64,000 bases of DNA from Stappia stellulata (GTDB lineage Bacteria; Pseudomonadota; Alphaproteobacteria; Rhizobiales; Stappiaceae): positions 1-64,000 of the forward strand of contig NZ_JAIVMF010000018.1 in NCBI RefSeq assembly GCF_020176715.1, given 5' to 3'. Numbering within the stretch: the stretch's first letter is position 1; every line of letters begins with the position of its first letter. Position numbers and translations under genes: made by a program. This document shows, in pieces, positions 50,705 to 62,983 of this stretch. A model generated the notes under the pieces. The model had not been told where the DNA came from. It worked only from the letters and a program-made list of their open reading frames with translations, and made no database searches.

Positions 50705-51589
50705 TCAGAGCGCCTCGGCGCCCGAGATGATTTCGATCAGCTCCTTGGTGATCTGAGCCTGCCGCTGACGGTTGTAGCTCAGCGTCAGCTTGTCGATCAT
50801 TTCACCGGCATTGCGTGTCGCATTGTCCATCGCGCTCATCCGCGCGCCCTGTTCGGACGCGGCGTTTTCCAGCAGACCCCGGAAGATCTGGACGGAAATG
50901 TTGCGCGGCAGAAGTTCCGCAAGAATCTCGCCCTCGTCGGGCTCGTACTCGTAGACGGCCTCATTGCCTTCCGGCAGCTCGGCCTCGGCGTTCTCGAAGG
51001 TCGCCGGAATGAGCTGCTGCGCGGTCGGCACCTGGCTGATCACCGACTGGAAGCGGGCGTAGAACAAGGTGCAGACATCGAATTCGCCATCATCGAACAT
51101 CTGCCGCACGAGGGTGCCGATCTCGTCGGCATTCTCGAAGGCGACCCGCTTGACGTGACGAAGCTCGATCGTCTTGACGATATGCTTGCCAAGATCCCGC
51201 TTCAGGCTGTCGAAGCCCTTCTTGCCGACGCAGACGATCTTCACCGTCTTGCCGGCAGCAAGCAGGGACTTGGCCCGCTCGCGCGCCAGCTTGGCGATCG
51301 AGGCGTTGAAGCCGCCGCACAAGCCGCGCTCGGCGGTCGCGACGACCAGAAGATGGACATCGTCCTTGCCAGTTCCGGCGAGCAGGAGCGGCGCGTCGTC
51401 GCGCCCCTCGAAGGCCGTGGCAAGGTTGGCCAGAACGGCTTCCATGCGTTCCGCATAGGGCCGCGCAGCTTCCGCAGCCTCCTGCGCGCGACGCAGCTTC
51501 GCCGCGGCCACCATCTGCATGGCCTTGGTGATTTTCTGCGTCGCCTTAACGGAGGCGATCCGGTTTCTTAGTTCCTTCAGGCTCGGCAT
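50705..51589 (-). CDS. atpG: ATP synthase gamma subunit
   Basis: Rotor shaft of F1. The 294-residue protein has the two long coiled-coil helices at its ends: [28 protein letters not shown] and the C-terminal [15 protein letters not shown] ... [28 protein letters not shown] near 88 is the family signature. It lies 35 bases downstream of atpA. Confidence 0.96.
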   Translation of the reverse strand: MPSLKELRNRIASVKATQKITKAMQMVAAAKLRRAQEAAEAARPYAERMEAVLANLATAFEGRDDAPLLLAGTGKDDVHLLVVATAERGLCGGFNASIAKLARERAKSLLAAGKTVKIVCVGKKGFDSLKRDLGKHIVKTIELRHVKRVAFENADEIGTLVRQMFDDGEFDVCTLFYARFQSVISQVPTAQQLIPATFENAEAELPEGNEAVYEYEPDEGEILAELLPRNISVQIFRGLLENAASEQGARMSAMDNATRNAGEMIDKLTLSYNRQRQAQITKELIEIISGAEAL

Positions 51590-51624
51590 GGCCGCCCCTT
51601 GTCCTGGATGCCGTCAATCACGCG

Positions 51625-53154
51625 TCAGGCGAAGTTCTTGGTGAAGGCTTCGACCACTGCCTTGAGGCGACCCTCGAGTTCGTCGTCGAGCGCCTTCTTC
51701 TCCCAGATCGCATCCAGGAGATCGGCATGTTCGCCACGCAGGTTGAGCAGAAGCCCTTCCTCGTAGTCACCGACCCGGTCGACCGGGATCTTGTCCAGGT
51801 AGCCGTTGACGCCGGCGTAGATCACGGCGACCTGCTCCTGGGTCTTCAGCGGCTGGAACTGGCCCTGCTTGAGAAGCTCGGTCAGACGCGCACCGCGGTT
51901 CAGCAGGCGCTGGGTCGTGGCGTCGAGGTCGGAACCGAACTGCGCGAAGGCCGCCATTTCGCGGTACTGCGCGAGCTCGCCCTTGATCTTGCCGGCAACC
52001 TGCTTCATCGCCTTGATCTGGGCCGAGGAGCCGACGCGCGACACCGAAAGGCCGACGTTCACGGCCGGGCGCACACCCTGGAAGAACAGGTCGGTCTCGA
52101 GGAAGATCTGGCCGTCGGTGATCGAGATCACGTTGGTCGGAATGAAGGCGGAGACGTCGTTGCCCTGGGTTTCGATGACCGGGAGCGCCGTCAGCGAACC
52201 GGACCCGTTGGCCTCGTTCAGCTTCGCCGAACGCTCCAGCAGACGGGAGTGCAGGTAGAACACGTCGCCCGGGAAGGCTTCACGTCCCGGCGGACGACGA
52301 AGCAGCAGGGACATCTGGCGATAGGCGACGGCCTGCTTGGACAGATCGTCATAGCCGATCACGGCATGCATGCTGTTGTCGCGGAAATACTCGCCGATGG
52401 CGGTGCCGGAGAACGGTGCGAGGAACTGGAGCGGCGCCGGATCGGAGGCCGTGGCGGCCACGATCACGGAGTACTCGAGCGCACCGGACTCTTCCAGCTG
52501 CTTCACGAACTGCGCAACGGTGGAGCGCTTCTGCCCGACCGCAACATAGATGCAGTAGAGCTTGACGTTCTCGTCGTCGGACGCATGAAGCGGCTTCTGG
52601 TTGAGGAACGTGTCGAGAAGGATCGCGGTCTTGCCGGTCTGGCGGTCACCGATGACCAGCTCGCGCTGTCCGCGACCGATCGGGATCAGGGCGTCGATCG
52701 CCTTGAGACCGGTCGACATCGGCTCATGCACCGACTTGCGCGGCAGGATGCCCGGCGCCTTGACGTCGACGCGGCGCATTTCGGTGCCTTCGATCGGCCC
52801 CTTGCCGTCGAGCGGGTTGCCGAGCGGATCGACAACGCGGCCGAGAAGACCCTTGCCGACCGGAACCTCGACGATGGCGCCGGTCCGCTTGACCGTGTCG
52901 CCTTCCGAAATGCTGCGGTCGGAGCCGAAGAGCACCACACCGACATTGTCGGTTTCCAGATTGAGCGCCATACCCTTGATGCCGCCGGGGAACTCGACCA
53001 TCTCGCCGGCCTGGACATTGTCGAGGCCATAGACACGAGCGATACCATCACCCACGGAAAGCACCTGACCGACCTCGGAGACTTCGGCTTCCTGGCCGAA
53101 GTTCTTGATCTGGTCCTTGAGGATGGCGGAGATTTCCGCTGCCCGAATATCCAT
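51625..53154 (-). CDS. atpA: ATP synthase alpha subunit
   Basis: Non-catalytic nucleotide-binding subunit of F1. The 509-residue protein has the P-loop GDRQTGKT near 170-177 and the family signature [17 protein letters not shown] near 365. Its ATG shares one base with the atpH stop (TGATG), indicating coupled translation. Confidence 0.97.
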   Translation of the reverse strand: MDIRAAEISAILKDQIKNFGQEAEVSEVGQVLSVGDGIARVYGLDNVQAGEMVEFPGGIKGMALNLETDNVGVVLFGSDRSISEGDTVKRTGAIVEVPVGKGLLGRVVDPLGNPLDGKGPIEGTEMRRVDVKAPGILPRKSVHEPMSTGLKAIDALIPIGRGQRELVIGDRQTGKTAILLDTFLNQKPLHASDDENVKLYCIYVAVGQKRSTVAQFVKQLEESGALEYSVIVAATASDPAPLQFLAPFSGTAIGEYFRDNSMHAVIGYDDLSKQAVAYRQMSLLLRRPPGREAFPGDVFYLHSRLLERSAKLNEANGSGSLTALPVIETQGNDVSAFIPTNVISITDGQIFLETDLFFQGVRPAVNVGLSVSRVGSSAQIKAMKQVAGKIKGELAQYREMAAFAQFGSDLDATTQRLLNRGARLTELLKQGQFQPLKTQEQVAVIYAGVNGYLDKIPVDRVGDYEEGLLLNLRGEHADLLDAIWEKKALDDELEGRLKAVVEAFTKNFA

Positions 53155-53714
53155 CAGCCGACCTCTTTCATCGCGAACTTGAGGGAATTGAGTTTCGTCT
53201 TGAGCGAAGTGTCGATCATGCGGCTGCCGACCTTGACGACAAGGCCACCGATCAGCGCAGGATCAACCTTCGCGGAGATAGTCACGACCTTGCCGGTCGC
53301 AGCGTTGAGCGCCTCTTTCAGCGAGGAAAGCTGCGCCTCTGACAAGGCATTCGCCGACACCACGTCCGCCGACACCTCGCCGCGGCGCCGCGCCACTTCG
53401 GCACGGAACGCGTCGATCATTCCCGGAACCGCGAACAGCCTGCGGTTCTTGGCGGCAAGCTTCAGGAAGCTCGCCGCAAGGCCGGTCACGCCGGCCTTGT
53501 CGAGAACGGCGGTGAGCGCCCGCAGCTGGTCGTCGGCGGAAAACACCGGGCTATGGACCAGACGACGAAGATCGTCGCTGTCCTGAAGCAGCTTCTCGAA
53601 ACCGGCAAGGGCTTTCTCGACCTCCGCCACGGAGCCCTGCTCCTCTGACAAGTCGAGCAGCGCCGTCGCATAACGGGAAGCCACACCTGATATGAGAGAT
53701 ACGTTGTCGGTCAC
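53154..53714 (-). CDS. atpH: ATP synthase delta subunit
   Basis: Peripheral-stalk subunit joining F1 to the b subunits. The 186-residue protein has the N-terminal helical bundle ([19 protein letters not shown]) and the C-terminal signature [25 protein letters not shown]. First gene of the F1 operon; the membrane F0 genes are elsewhere, as usual in alphaproteobacteria. A likely promoter lies at 53844-53872. Confidence 0.95.
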   Translation of the reverse strand: MTDNVSLISGVASRYATALLDLSEEQGSVAEVEKALAGFEKLLQDSDDLRRLVHSPVFSADDQLRALTAVLDKAGVTGLAASFLKLAAKNRRLFAVPGMIDAFRAEVARRRGEVSADVVSANALSEAQLSSLKEALNAATGKVVTISAKVDPALIGGLVVKVGSRMIDTSLKTKLNSLKFAMKEVG

Positions 53715-53843
53715 AGGGTCCGTGCTCTCTGAGGCGGGTTAGGCCGGAGCTCTCAGCTAGGCTGATTGCAAGGCGTTGGAAAAACTTAACATTTCGAGAA
53801 ACCGGCGGACCAGCGGTCCGGCTGGTTCCCCAAAGCCGCGCTC

Positions 53844-53872
53844 CGATTACCACAGGGCTTTGAAGGGTGCAA
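53844..53872 (-). promoter_or_regulatory. Promoter of the atp operon
   Basis: On the minus strand, -35 TTGCAC (53867-53872), 17-base spacer, -10 TAATCG (53844-53849). The leader of about 124 bases carries a GGACC-AGC-GGTCC hairpin (53807-53819). Confidence 0.55.
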
Positions 53873-53952
53873 CATAGCCACAGGGCCCAAATGGCGGAAA
53901 CCGTCCGGAAAAAGGTCTAAAGCGGACAAAGAGGCGCCTTGCCGCGCGCCCG

Positions 53953-56190
53953 TCACCAGAAACTTTGCGGGTCGATATCGACCTGAACGCGCAGGCCGCC
54001 GCGGGCTTTCGGGGCCTTGGCAAGCCAGCTTCGCAGCAAGCCCTGCAGATCGGTGGCCCGCGACGCCATGACGAGCAGCCGGAACCGGTGCCGGCCGCGC
54101 ACCAGCGCGAGTGCTGCCTCGGCGGGACCCAGCACGGTCAACGCCGGATCGGCGGGCGCGGCGCGGGCGAGCGCGCGGGCGTGGGCGTGGGCCGCCGCCT
54201 TGTCCGGCCCGGAGACGATCAGCCCCGCAAGGCGCCCGAACGGCGGCAGGCCGGCGGCCCGTCTGGCGGCGATCTCCGCCTCGTAGAAGGCGGCGCCATC
54301 GCCGGAGGCGAGCGCCTTGATCACCGGATGGTCCGGGGCGTGGGTCTGCAGAAACCCGCGCCCGCCCCCACCAATGCGGCCGGCACGGCCCGTGACCTGG
54401 GCCAAAAGCTGATAGGTGCGCTCCGCCGCGCGCGGGTCGCCGTTCGCCAGCCCGAGATCGGCATCGACGACGCCGACCAGCCGCATCAGCGGAAAATTGT
54501 GACCCTTGGCGACCAGCTGGGTGCCGACCACGATATCGGCCCCGCCCTCCTCGATCACCCGCATCTCGCGGCGCAGCCGGTCGGGACCACCCTGAATGTC
54601 CGACGACAGCACCAGCACCCGCGCATCGGGAAAGGTCTCGGCCGCTTCCTCGGCGATGCGCTCGACGCCGGGTCCGCAGGCGACCAGCGACTGAGTGTCT
54701 CCGCAGGCCGGGCAATGATCGGGAGTCGGTTCCGTGTGGCCGCAATGGTGGCAGGCCAGCTGCTGGCGGAAACGGTGCTCCACCAGCCAGGCCGTGCAGT
54801 TCGGGCACTGGAACCGGTGCCCGCAGGAGCGACACAGGGTGAGCGGGGCGTAGCCGCGCCGGTTCAGGAACAGCAGCGACTGCCCGCCACCGGCCAAAGT
54901 CTTGGCGATCGCGGTGCGCAGCGGCGGCGACAGCCATTGCCCGCGCTCGGGCCTGTCGATGCGCAGATCGACAATCGCAATCTCCGGCAGGGGCGCGCCG
55001 CTCGCCCGCTCGGGCAGTTCGAGCTTCCTGTACCGCCCCGACAGCGCGTTGACCTGGCTTTCCACCGAGGGTGTTGCCGAGGCAAGCACGACCGGGAACC
55101 GGGAGATGTGCCCGCGGACCACTGCCATGTCGCGGGCATTGTAGGGCACGCGGTCGTCCTGCTTGTAGGCGCCGTCGTGCTCCTCATCGACGACGATCAG
55201 TCCGAGTTCGGCGAAGGGCAGGAAAAGCGCGGACCGCGCGCCGACGACGACGCGAACCGCGCCGTCAGCCACCCCGCGCCAGACGCGGGCGCGCTGCTTC
55301 GGCGTGATTTCGGAATGCCACTCCGCCGGGCGCACGGCGAACCGCCGCTCGAATCGCTCCAGGAACGCACTGGTCAGCGCAATTTCCGGGATCAGCACCA
55401 GCGCCTGCCGTCCCTGGCGCAAGGCCTCGGCAACCGCCTCCAGATAGACCTCGGTCTTGCCGGAGCCGGTGACGCCGTCGAGAAGGAACGTCTGGAAGCC
55501 CTTGCCAATGCTGTCGACCAGGGTCTCCGCCGCCCTGCCCTGCATCGGCGTCAGCACCGGCGGACCGAAGTCCGGATCCGGACGCGGCGCCGGGGGAACG
55601 GCGGGCATGGAGATAACCTCCAAAGTGCCATGCGCCAGAAGCCCGTCGATCACCGAGGCGCTGACGCCCGCGGCATGGGACAGGCCGCTCTTCGACCAGG
55701 CCATGCCGTCGGCCACCATCTCCAGCACCCGCTTGCGCGCCGGCGTCAACCGGTCGGGCGGCGCCTCTCCGGCCGCAAGCCGCACGCCGGCGACCGGCGG
55801 TTCGGGGTCAAGCGCCTCCGGCGAGCGCAGCACCATGCGCAAAACCATGCCGGGCGTTGCCAAGGTCCAGTTGGCAACCCATTCGACCAGAGCCCGCAGG
55901 TCGGGTCCAAGCGGCGGGGCCTGGTCGTAGTGATGCAGGATATCCTTCAACCGGGCGGCCGGAATTTCGGCGGCCGCCTCGCCGCCGACGATCTCCCAGA
56001 CGGCGCCGATCACCTCGCGGGGGCCAAGCGGCACGCGCACGATCGCGCCGGGCTCCACGCTCATCCCCGGCGGAACCCGGTAGCTGTAGGCCATTCCGAT
56101 CGCGACCGGCAGCAGCACGCGCGCCACCACCAGCGGATCGGACCCGAACAGGTCTTGCACGGCGCTTCGGGGGGGCGGATTTTCGGTCAT
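53953..56190 (-). CDS. priA: Primosomal helicase PriA
   Basis: 3'-5' DNA helicase that restarts collapsed replication forks. The 745-residue protein has an N-terminal DNA-binding domain (about 20-115), helicase Walker [13 protein letters not shown] near 239, DEEH box [13 protein letters not shown] near 335, and a zinc-binding domain with paired cysteines ([30 protein letters not shown]) at about 455-505. The helicase C-terminal motif is [10 protein letters not shown] near 553. It is divergent from the fsa/tal gene with a 149-base gap. Confidence 0.95.
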   Translation of the reverse strand: MTENPPPRSAVQDLFGSDPLVVARVLLPVAIGMAYSYRVPPGMSVEPGAIVRVPLGPREVIGAVWEIVGGEAAAEIPAARLKDILHHYDQAPPLGPDLRALVEWVANWTLATPGMVLRMVLRSPEALDPEPPVAGVRLAAGEAPPDRLTPARKRVLEMVADGMAWSKSGLSHAAGVSASVIDGLLAHGTLEVISMPAVPPAPRPDPDFGPPVLTPMQGRAAETLVDSIGKGFQTFLLDGVTGSGKTEVYLEAVAEALRQGRQALVLIPEIALTSAFLERFERRFAVRPAEWHSEITPKQRARVWRGVADGAVRVVVGARSALFLPFAELGLIVVDEEHDGAYKQDDRVPYNARDMAVVRGHISRFPVVLASATPSVESQVNALSGRYRKLELPERASGAPLPEIAIVDLRIDRPERGQWLSPPLRTAIAKTLAGGGQSLLFLNRRGYAPLTLCRSCGHRFQCPNCTAWLVEHRFRQQLACHHCGHTEPTPDHCPACGDTQSLVACGPGVERIAEEAAETFPDARVLVLSSDIQGGPDRLRREMRVIEEGGADIVVGTQLVAKGHNFPLMRLVGVVDADLGLANGDPRAAERTYQLLAQVTGRAGRIGGGGRGFLQTHAPDHPVIKALASGDGAAFYEAEIAARRAAGLPPFGRLAGLIVSGPDKAAAHAHARALARAAPADPALTVLGPAEAALALVRGRHRFRLLVMASRATDLQGLLRSWLAKAPKARGGLRVQVDIDPQSFW

Positions 56191-56339
56191 GGATCCTTGC
56201 AGGCTGCTGCGGCGGCGCCGCGCGGGTGCGGCCGCGCGGGCGAATCGGGGCTGTCGTTGCAGGCTATCCTAGGGTATGGAAACGCACGATCGCATCAATT
56301 CCGGACCCGCGTCCGAACACGTCAGGAGAACGCGCCGCC

Positions 56340-56993
56340 ATGAAGTTTTTCGTCGATACCGCCGATACCGGAGAGATCAAGGAGCTTGCCGCCACCGGAC
56401 TGCTCGATGGCGTCACCACCAATCCGTCGCTCATCCTCAAGTCCGGCCGGCCGATGAAGGATGTCATCACCGAGATCTGCGACCTTGTCGAGGGCCCCGT
56501 CTCCGCCGAGGTGACGGCAACCGACGCTGACGCGATGATCGCGGAAGGCCGGGCGCTTGCCGGGATCGCCGACAACATCGCCATCAAGCTGCCGCTGACG
56601 CTCGACGGCCTGAAGGCCTGCCGCACGCTCACCGGCGAAGGCCATATGGTCAATGTCACGCTGTGCTTTTCGGCCAACCAGGCCCTGCTCGCCGCCAAGG
56701 CCGGCGCAACCTTCATCTCGCCCTTCATCGGCCGTCTCGACGATGTCAACGTCGACGGCATGGACCTGATCCGCGAGATGCGCATCATCTACGACAATTA
56801 CGGTTTCGAGACAGAAATCCTCGCCGCCTCGATCCGCACCGCCAATCACGTCAGGGAATGCGCGCTGGTCGGTGCAGATGTCGCAACCGTCCCGCCGGCC
56901 GTGCTCAAGGGCCTGGTCAAGCACCCGCTGACCGACAAGGGCCTGGAGCAATTCCTCGCCGACTGGGCGAAGACCGGCCAGAGCATTCTGTAA
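56340..56993 (+). CDS. fsa: Fructose-6-phosphate aldolase / transaldolase (small type)
   Basis: A 217-residue class I aldolase of the TalC/FSA subfamily. It starts [16 protein letters not shown], has [13 protein letters not shown] near 25, the Schiff-base lysine in NIAIKLPLT (Lys83) and [12 protein letters not shown] near 125. By sequence alone, fructose-6-phosphate aldolase and transaldolase activity cannot be separated. The frame is open upstream, but AGGAG seven to twelve bases before the ATG at 56340 supports that start. xerC follows after 65 bases. Confidence 0.93.
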   Translation: MKFFVDTADTGEIKELAATGLLDGVTTNPSLILKSGRPMKDVITEICDLVEGPVSAEVTATDADAMIAEGRALAGIADNIAIKLPLTLDGLKACRTLTGEGHMVNVTLCFSANQALLAAKAGATFISPFIGRLDDVNVDGMDLIREMRIIYDNYGFETEILAASIRTANHVRECALVGADVATVPPAVLKGLVKHPLTDKGLEQFLADWAKTGQSIL

Positions 56994-57058
56994 AAAACCG
57001 TTTCGGGGCGGCGGGCGGACAGACCGTCTCCGCCCGTACGTCGTGATATCCTCGCGCC

Positions 57059-58027
57059 ATGACCGACGGCGATTCGCTCCTCGTATCCGCCCGGCCCGAC
57101 GTGAATGCGGCGATGGACGACTGGCTCGATCATCTCGGCTCCGAACGGCGGCTGGCCGACAAGACCCTCATCGCCTATGAGCGCGATGTGCGGCAGTTCC
57201 TGCGTTTTCTCACCAATCATCTGGGCGCACCGCCTGCCATTTCCGACCTGTCGGATCTGAAGCCTCTCGACTTTCGCGGATTCCTGGCCGAGCGGCGGCG
57301 CTCCGGCGCTGAAAGCCGGTCTCTGGCGCGCGGGCTTTCGGGGCTGCGCTCTTTCCTCGGATTCCTGGAACGGCGCGGCGAGATCAACGCCACGGCCGCT
57401 GGCGCCGTACGGGCCCCGCGCCAGCCGCGGTCCCTGCCCAAGCCCGTCTCCGCCGGCGATGCCATGACCCTGGTCGACGCCGGCAGCGGCCTGGACGAGG
57501 AGCCCTGGATCGCGGCCCGAAATGCCGCCGTGCTGACCCTGCTCTACGGCTGCGGCTTGCGCCTGTCGGAAGCCCTGTCGCTTACGGGTCGCACCGCCCC
57601 GCGCAAGGGCGCGCAAACGCTCCTGATCCGCGGCAAGGGCGGACGCGAACGCATCGTGCCGCTGCTGCCGGTGGTGAGCGAGGCCGTCGAGGCCTATCTG
57701 GCCGCCTGCCCCTATGTCCCGGAAGCCGACGGACCGCTGTTTCTCGGCGCGCGCGGCGGGCCGCTGAGCCCGCGGGTCGTGCAATATGCGATGGCGCGCA
57801 TGCGCAGCGCACTCGGTCTTCCCGACAGCGCCACACCGCATGCGCTGCGCCATTCCTTTGCAACCCATCTGCTCGCCGGCGGCGGCGACCTGCGCACGAT
57901 CCAGGAGCTTCTCGGCCACGCCAGCCTGTCGAGCACCCAGATCTACACGCAGGTGGATACCGCCCGCCTGCTTGAAAGCTACGACAAGGCCCATCCGCGC
58001 GGGCGCGACAGACCGCCACGCGGATGA
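57059..58027 (+). CDS. xerC: Tyrosine recombinase XerC
   Basis: Site-specific recombinase that, with XerD, resolves chromosome dimers at dif. The 322-residue protein has an N-terminal SAM-like domain (about 18-110) and the catalytic set Arg168, Lys193, His261, Arg264, His287 and nucleophile Tyr296 (in TQIYTQVD). HALRHSFATHLL is the core signature. It could in principle be XerD, but the priA/fsa neighbourhood is where XerC is usually found in Rhizobiales. No integrase-type neighbours or att sites are present. Confidence 0.92.
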   Translation: MTDGDSLLVSARPDVNAAMDDWLDHLGSERRLADKTLIAYERDVRQFLRFLTNHLGAPPAISDLSDLKPLDFRGFLAERRRSGAESRSLARGLSGLRSFLGFLERRGEINATAAGAVRAPRQPRSLPKPVSAGDAMTLVDAGSGLDEEPWIAARNAAVLTLLYGCGLRLSEALSLTGRTAPRKGAQTLLIRGKGGRERIVPLLPVVSEAVEAYLAACPYVPEADGPLFLGARGGPLSPRVVQYAMARMRSALGLPDSATPHALRHSFATHLLAGGGDLRTIQELLGHASLSSTQIYTQVDTARLLESYDKAHPRGRDRPPRG

Positions 58028-58094
58028 CGGGTAAGATCTGCGCCGGCACACGGTTCCGCTTGCAGTCGACACGCGAAACGATCAGACTCCGCTC

Positions 58095-58529
58095 ATGACG
58101 GTCGGCGGTGCATTTTTCGGCGCTTCATCTGCGGTGTTCCTCGCGCTCGCGTTCTGCGCAGGCATGCTTCCCGAGCGTGCCCGGGCGCAGGATCCGTGCC
58201 GCATTCCCGAGACCGGCCACTGGGTCAATCCTTCCGCCAGAACGCAACAGATCCGCCGCATCGAGATCGAAAGCCATTGCGAAGGCGGTCGCGTGGTCGC
58301 CCGAATGCGCGCCTTCACAAAATGCTCCCCGCGTGATTGCAAATGGGGGTGGACGGAAGTGTATCGCACGTCCAACGGGCGGCTTTTCGCTCGGTTTCCG
58401 GGGTTTTTCGGGGCACGTGAGATCCAGGTGATTTCCATGGGCAACCGAATCGAGGCCCTGGTTACCATCGATCCGCATGACCCGAGAGAACCCGATTCCT
58501 TTCACGCGGCCATTCTTTCGCGCGAATAA
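58095..58529 (+). CDS. Secreted hypothetical protein with WVNP...CSPxDCxWGW motif
   Basis: A 144-residue protein with a signal peptide (hydrophobic about 5-24, cleavage near ARA-QD) and four cysteines after it, so likely periplasmic with disulfides. The mature part has HWVNPSARTQQIRRIEIES and CSPRDCKWGWTEVY, a pattern I recognise from a widespread family of small secreted proteins of unknown function (W-x-N ... I-x-R-I-x-I ... C-x-P-x-D-C-x-W-G). No function is proposed. It follows xerC by 67 bases on the same strand. Confidence 0.65.
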   Translation: MTVGGAFFGASSAVFLALAFCAGMLPERARAQDPCRIPETGHWVNPSARTQQIRRIEIESHCEGGRVVARMRAFTKCSPRDCKWGWTEVYRTSNGRLFARFPGFFGAREIQVISMGNRIEALVTIDPHDPREPDSFHAAILSRE

Positions 58530-58685
58530 CCTCCGCTGGCCTTCAACGGCGCATGACTGGTCTCGCCGGCAAACCCGCGCTAACGTTTACGTTGCGTCAT
58601 CCGCCGGCCCGGCAAATCCGCCATTGGGGGACGGCGCGTGATGTGCGCGGCCGTCCGCCGCGTCTCGCCAACGGAGGAGACCACC

Positions 58686-58925
58686 ATGCGTATTCTGACC
58701 GGATTGACGAGTGCTGCCGCCCTGATCGCCTTCACCACTGCGCCCGCCATCGCGGAGTGCAACTGGATGAAGAGCGCACAGTCCAAGATGTCGCCTGTCG
58801 CAAGCGTGGAGATGCCGCAGTCGGATGCCATCGCCACCAACGACCTCAGCGACGACCTGGTGAAAGCCGGCGAAGCCGAGGCGAAGGCAGCGCCCCTGCT
58901 TGAGGACGAGAAAGCGGCGGATTGA
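58686..58925 (+). CDS. Small secreted hypothetical protein
   Basis: A 79-residue protein with a clear signal peptide (MRILTGLTSAAALIAFTTAPAIA, cleavage after residue 23), then CNWMKSAQS and an acidic, alanine-rich tail. The cysteine directly after the cleavage site is preceded by AIAE, not a lipobox, so secretion rather than lipidation is expected. GGAGGAG lies eight bases before the ATG at 58686, which decides the start over an upstream in-frame ATG. A strong terminator follows. Function unknown. Confidence 0.72.
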   Translation: MRILTGLTSAAALIAFTTAPAIAECNWMKSAQSKMSPVASVEMPQSDAIATNDLSDDLVKAGEAEAKAAPLLEDEKAAD

Positions 58926-58957
58926 CCGCGCGTCTCACCGCACGGACCTGACACGAC

Positions 58958-58993
58958 AACGCCCGCCCTTCTCGCGAAGGGCGGGCGTTTTCA
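58958..58993 (+). terminator. Terminator after the small secreted protein gene
   Basis: Perfect 13-base arms AACGCCCGCCCTT / AAGGGCGGGCGTT with a six-base loop, followed by TTTC, 32 bases after the stop; it also separates this unit from convergent lpdA. Confidence 0.85.
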
Positions 58994-59045
58994 TTAGCCA
59001 GTGATAACCGCCGGCCGCGGCCGGACGGTTGCGCGATCGGCTGGA

Positions 59046-60455
59046 TCAGGCGTGGATCGGCTTGGCGAAGGCGGCCATGGCGGCTTCCTTCACGGCTTCG
59101 CTCATGGTCGGATGCGCATGGCAGGTGCGCGCCAGATCCTCCGAGGAGCCGCCAAATTCCATCAGCACCGCCGCCTCGTGGATCATCTCGCCGGCGCCAT
59201 GTCCGATGATATGTACGCCGAGCACCTTGTCGGTCTCCTTGTCGGCGAGAACCTTCACGAAGCCGTCGGTGTGGTTCATCGCCTTGGCGCGGCCATTGGC
59301 CATGAAAGCGAACTTGCCGACCTTGTAGTCGACGCCTTCCGCCTTCAGCTGCTCTTCCGTCTTGCCGACATCGGCGACCTCGGGGCTGGTGTAGACCACG
59401 CCCGGGATCACGCCGTAGTTCACGTGACCGGCCTGGCCGGCCAGGATTTCCGCCAGTGCCACGCCCTCGTCCTCGGCCTTATGCGCGAGCATCGGCCCGG
59501 CGATCACGTCGCCGATGGCGTAAATGCCCGGAACATTGGTCTGGTAGTGGGCATCGGTCTTGACGCGGCCGCGCTCGTCCAGTGCAACGCCGACCTCGTC
59601 GAGCCCGAGGCCCGAGGTGACCGGACGACGGCCGATCGCGACCAGCACGACGTCGGCTTCCAGCGTCTCGGCCGCTGCTTCGCCGCCGGCTGCCGGCTCG
59701 ACGGTCACGGCAAGCTGCTTGCCCTTCTTCTCCACGGCGGTGACCTTGGAGGACAGATGGAAGGTCATGCCCTGCTTCTTCAGGATGCGCTGAAAATTCT
59801 TCGAAACGTCCGCGTCCATCGGGCCGAGGATCTTGTCCATGAATTCGACCACGACCACCTCGGATCCGAGGCGGCGCCAGACCGAGCCAAGCTCAAGGCC
59901 GATGACGCCGGCACCGATGACAAGAAGCTTGTTCGGAACCTTGTCGAGTTCCAGCGCGCCGGTGGAGGAGACGATCTGCTTTTCGTCGATCTCGACGCCC
60001 GGCAGCGGGGCGACATCCGATCCGGTCGCGATCACGATCGACTTGGCCTCGAGGATCGTGGTCGATCCATCCTCCGCCTTCACCTCGACGCGGCCGGCTG
60101 AGAGAATGCGCCCCATGCCGTGATGGGCGGTGATCTTGTTCTTCTTGAACAGGTAGTCGATGCCGCCGACATTGCCGTCGATGGTTTTTTGCTTGTGCGC
60201 CATCATCGCCTTGAGGTCGAGCTTAGGCTTGCCGACCTTGATGCCGAAGTTCTCGAAGCTGTGGCCGGCCTCCTCGAAGAGTTCGGAGGTGTGGAGCAGC
60301 GCCTTGGACGGGATGCAGCCGATGTTGAGGCAGGTGCCGCCATGGGTGGCGCGCTTTTCGACCACGCCGACCTTCAGGCCAAGCTGGGCCGCCTTGATGG
60401 CGCATACGTAGCCGCCAGGACCGGTTCCGATGACGAGAAGATCATAGTCTGCCAT
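59046..60455 (-). CDS. lpdA: Dihydrolipoyl dehydrogenase (E3)
   Basis: FAD enzyme that reoxidises dihydrolipoyl groups of the 2-oxoglutarate dehydrogenase complex, making NADH. The 469-residue protein has the FAD motif [17 protein letters not shown] near 7, the redox-active [13 protein letters not shown] near 39-51, an NAD-binding [13 protein letters not shown] near 185 and the C-terminal catalytic His-Glu region [13 protein letters not shown] near 445. The ATG at 60455 is the family start; the open frame upstream is non-family. It is last in sucA-sucB-lysE-lpdA. Confidence 0.96.
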   Translation of the reverse strand: MADYDLLVIGTGPGGYVCAIKAAQLGLKVGVVEKRATHGGTCLNIGCIPSKALLHTSELFEEAGHSFENFGIKVGKPKLDLKAMMAHKQKTIDGNVGGIDYLFKKNKITAHHGMGRILSAGRVEVKAEDGSTTILEAKSIVIATGSDVAPLPGVEIDEKQIVSSTGALELDKVPNKLLVIGAGVIGLELGSVWRRLGSEVVVVEFMDKILGPMDADVSKNFQRILKKQGMTFHLSSKVTAVEKKGKQLAVTVEPAAGGEAAAETLEADVVLVAIGRRPVTSGLGLDEVGVALDERGRVKTDAHYQTNVPGIYAIGDVIAGPMLAHKAEDEGVALAEILAGQAGHVNYGVIPGVVYTSPEVADVGKTEEQLKAEGVDYKVGKFAFMANGRAKAMNHTDGFVKVLADKETDKVLGVHIIGHGAGEMIHEAAVLMEFGGSSEDLARTCHAHPTMSEAVKEAAMAAFAKPIHA

Positions 60456-60621
60456 TGCAAATCGCCTCTTTGTTCGCAGCACACCGGCGTCTAGCGGCCG
60501 GCCTTCTGGAAATCGTGTTTCGCGATCGGGCCATTGCACGCCGCGACCGCCCCTGCGTGAGGAAAGCGGCTGCCGCGGGGGCGGCGATCCGCTTTCCGTC
60601 GTGTCCATTCCGGCGCCGGCC

Positions 60622-61236
60622 CTAACGCTCCGAAAGGGCCAAACGCAGGCCGAAACCGGCAAATGCGACGGCAACCGTGCGCCGGATCCAGTCCATCGCC
60701 CGCGCACTGCGCAAAACCCTTGCGCCAACCGCGGACGCGGACAGCCCATAAATGCAAAAGACCGCGAAGGTAATCGCCATGAACGCGGCCCCCATCTCGA
60801 CCATCTGTCGGCTCGCAGACCCCGCTCCCGGCGTGATGAACTGGGGAAGAAACGCCAGAAAGAAGACCGAGAGCTTCGGGTTCAGGATGTTGATCAAAAA
60901 TCCGGTGCGGGCGATCCGGACCCAGCCCGGCGGCACGTCACCCGCCCCGCGCAGCAACAGCGGCCCCGTATCGCGCAGGGTCTGCCACGCCAGACAGAGC
61001 AGATAGGCGACGCCGGCGTATTTCAACGCCTGGAACACGAGAGCGCTCGCATGAAGCAGCGCGGCCAGCCCGGCGACCGACGCGAGGATCGCCGGAACGA
61101 TCCCCAGCGTACAGCCGAAGGCCGCGGCCAGGGCGCCCGCGCGCCCGCGCGCAAGTCCGGTCGCAACCGTGTAGATGACCCCGGTCCCCGGGATCATCAC
61201 CACGATCAGCGCGGCTATGAGAAACTCCGTTCCCAT
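60622..61236 (-). CDS. LysE/RhtB family amino-acid exporter
   Basis: A 204-residue inner-membrane protein with about six hydrophobic segments and the family motifs [20 protein letters not shown] near 12 (PGTG where most have PGPG) and [19 protein letters not shown] near 118. Amino-acid or metabolite export is likely; the substrate is unknown. It sits between sucB (34 bases upstream) and lpdA (166 bases downstream) on the same strand, so is probably co-expressed with the 2-oxoglutarate dehydrogenase genes. The ATG at 61236 gives the family start. Confidence 0.87.
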   Translation of the reverse strand: MGTEFLIAALIVVMIPGTGVIYTVATGLARGRAGALAAAFGCTLGIVPAILASVAGLAALLHASALVFQALKYAGVAYLLCLAWQTLRDTGPLLLRGAGDVPPGWVRIARTGFLINILNPKLSVFFLAFLPQFITPGAGSASRQMVEMGAAFMAITFAVFCIYGLSASAVGARVLRSARAMDWIRRTVAVAFAGFGLRLALSER

Positions 61237-61270
61237 GCGTTCTGCCCCCTCCGCGCCGGCTTGAGGTTCC

Positions 61271-62809
<1,539 letters not shown>

Positions 62810-62983
62810 GATCTCAGTCTCTTTCATCCACTGGCAGCGCGGAGACTGCATCGCTCCGCGTGCGAAACGTCGGGGCGCCATCCGCCCCCTGGCCTTGCCG
62901 CCCGCGACGCATGGCGGGGCGGAAGGTCACGAAATGCTGCAAGGGGTCCCGGCCACGGGTTGCCGGCGGCCGGGACCTCAAGG

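Noticed and set aside
57059-58027. Phage or island integrase
   Set aside because: The tyrosine recombinase has XerC length and motifs and sits in a conserved core neighbourhood with no tRNA, att repeats or phage genes.
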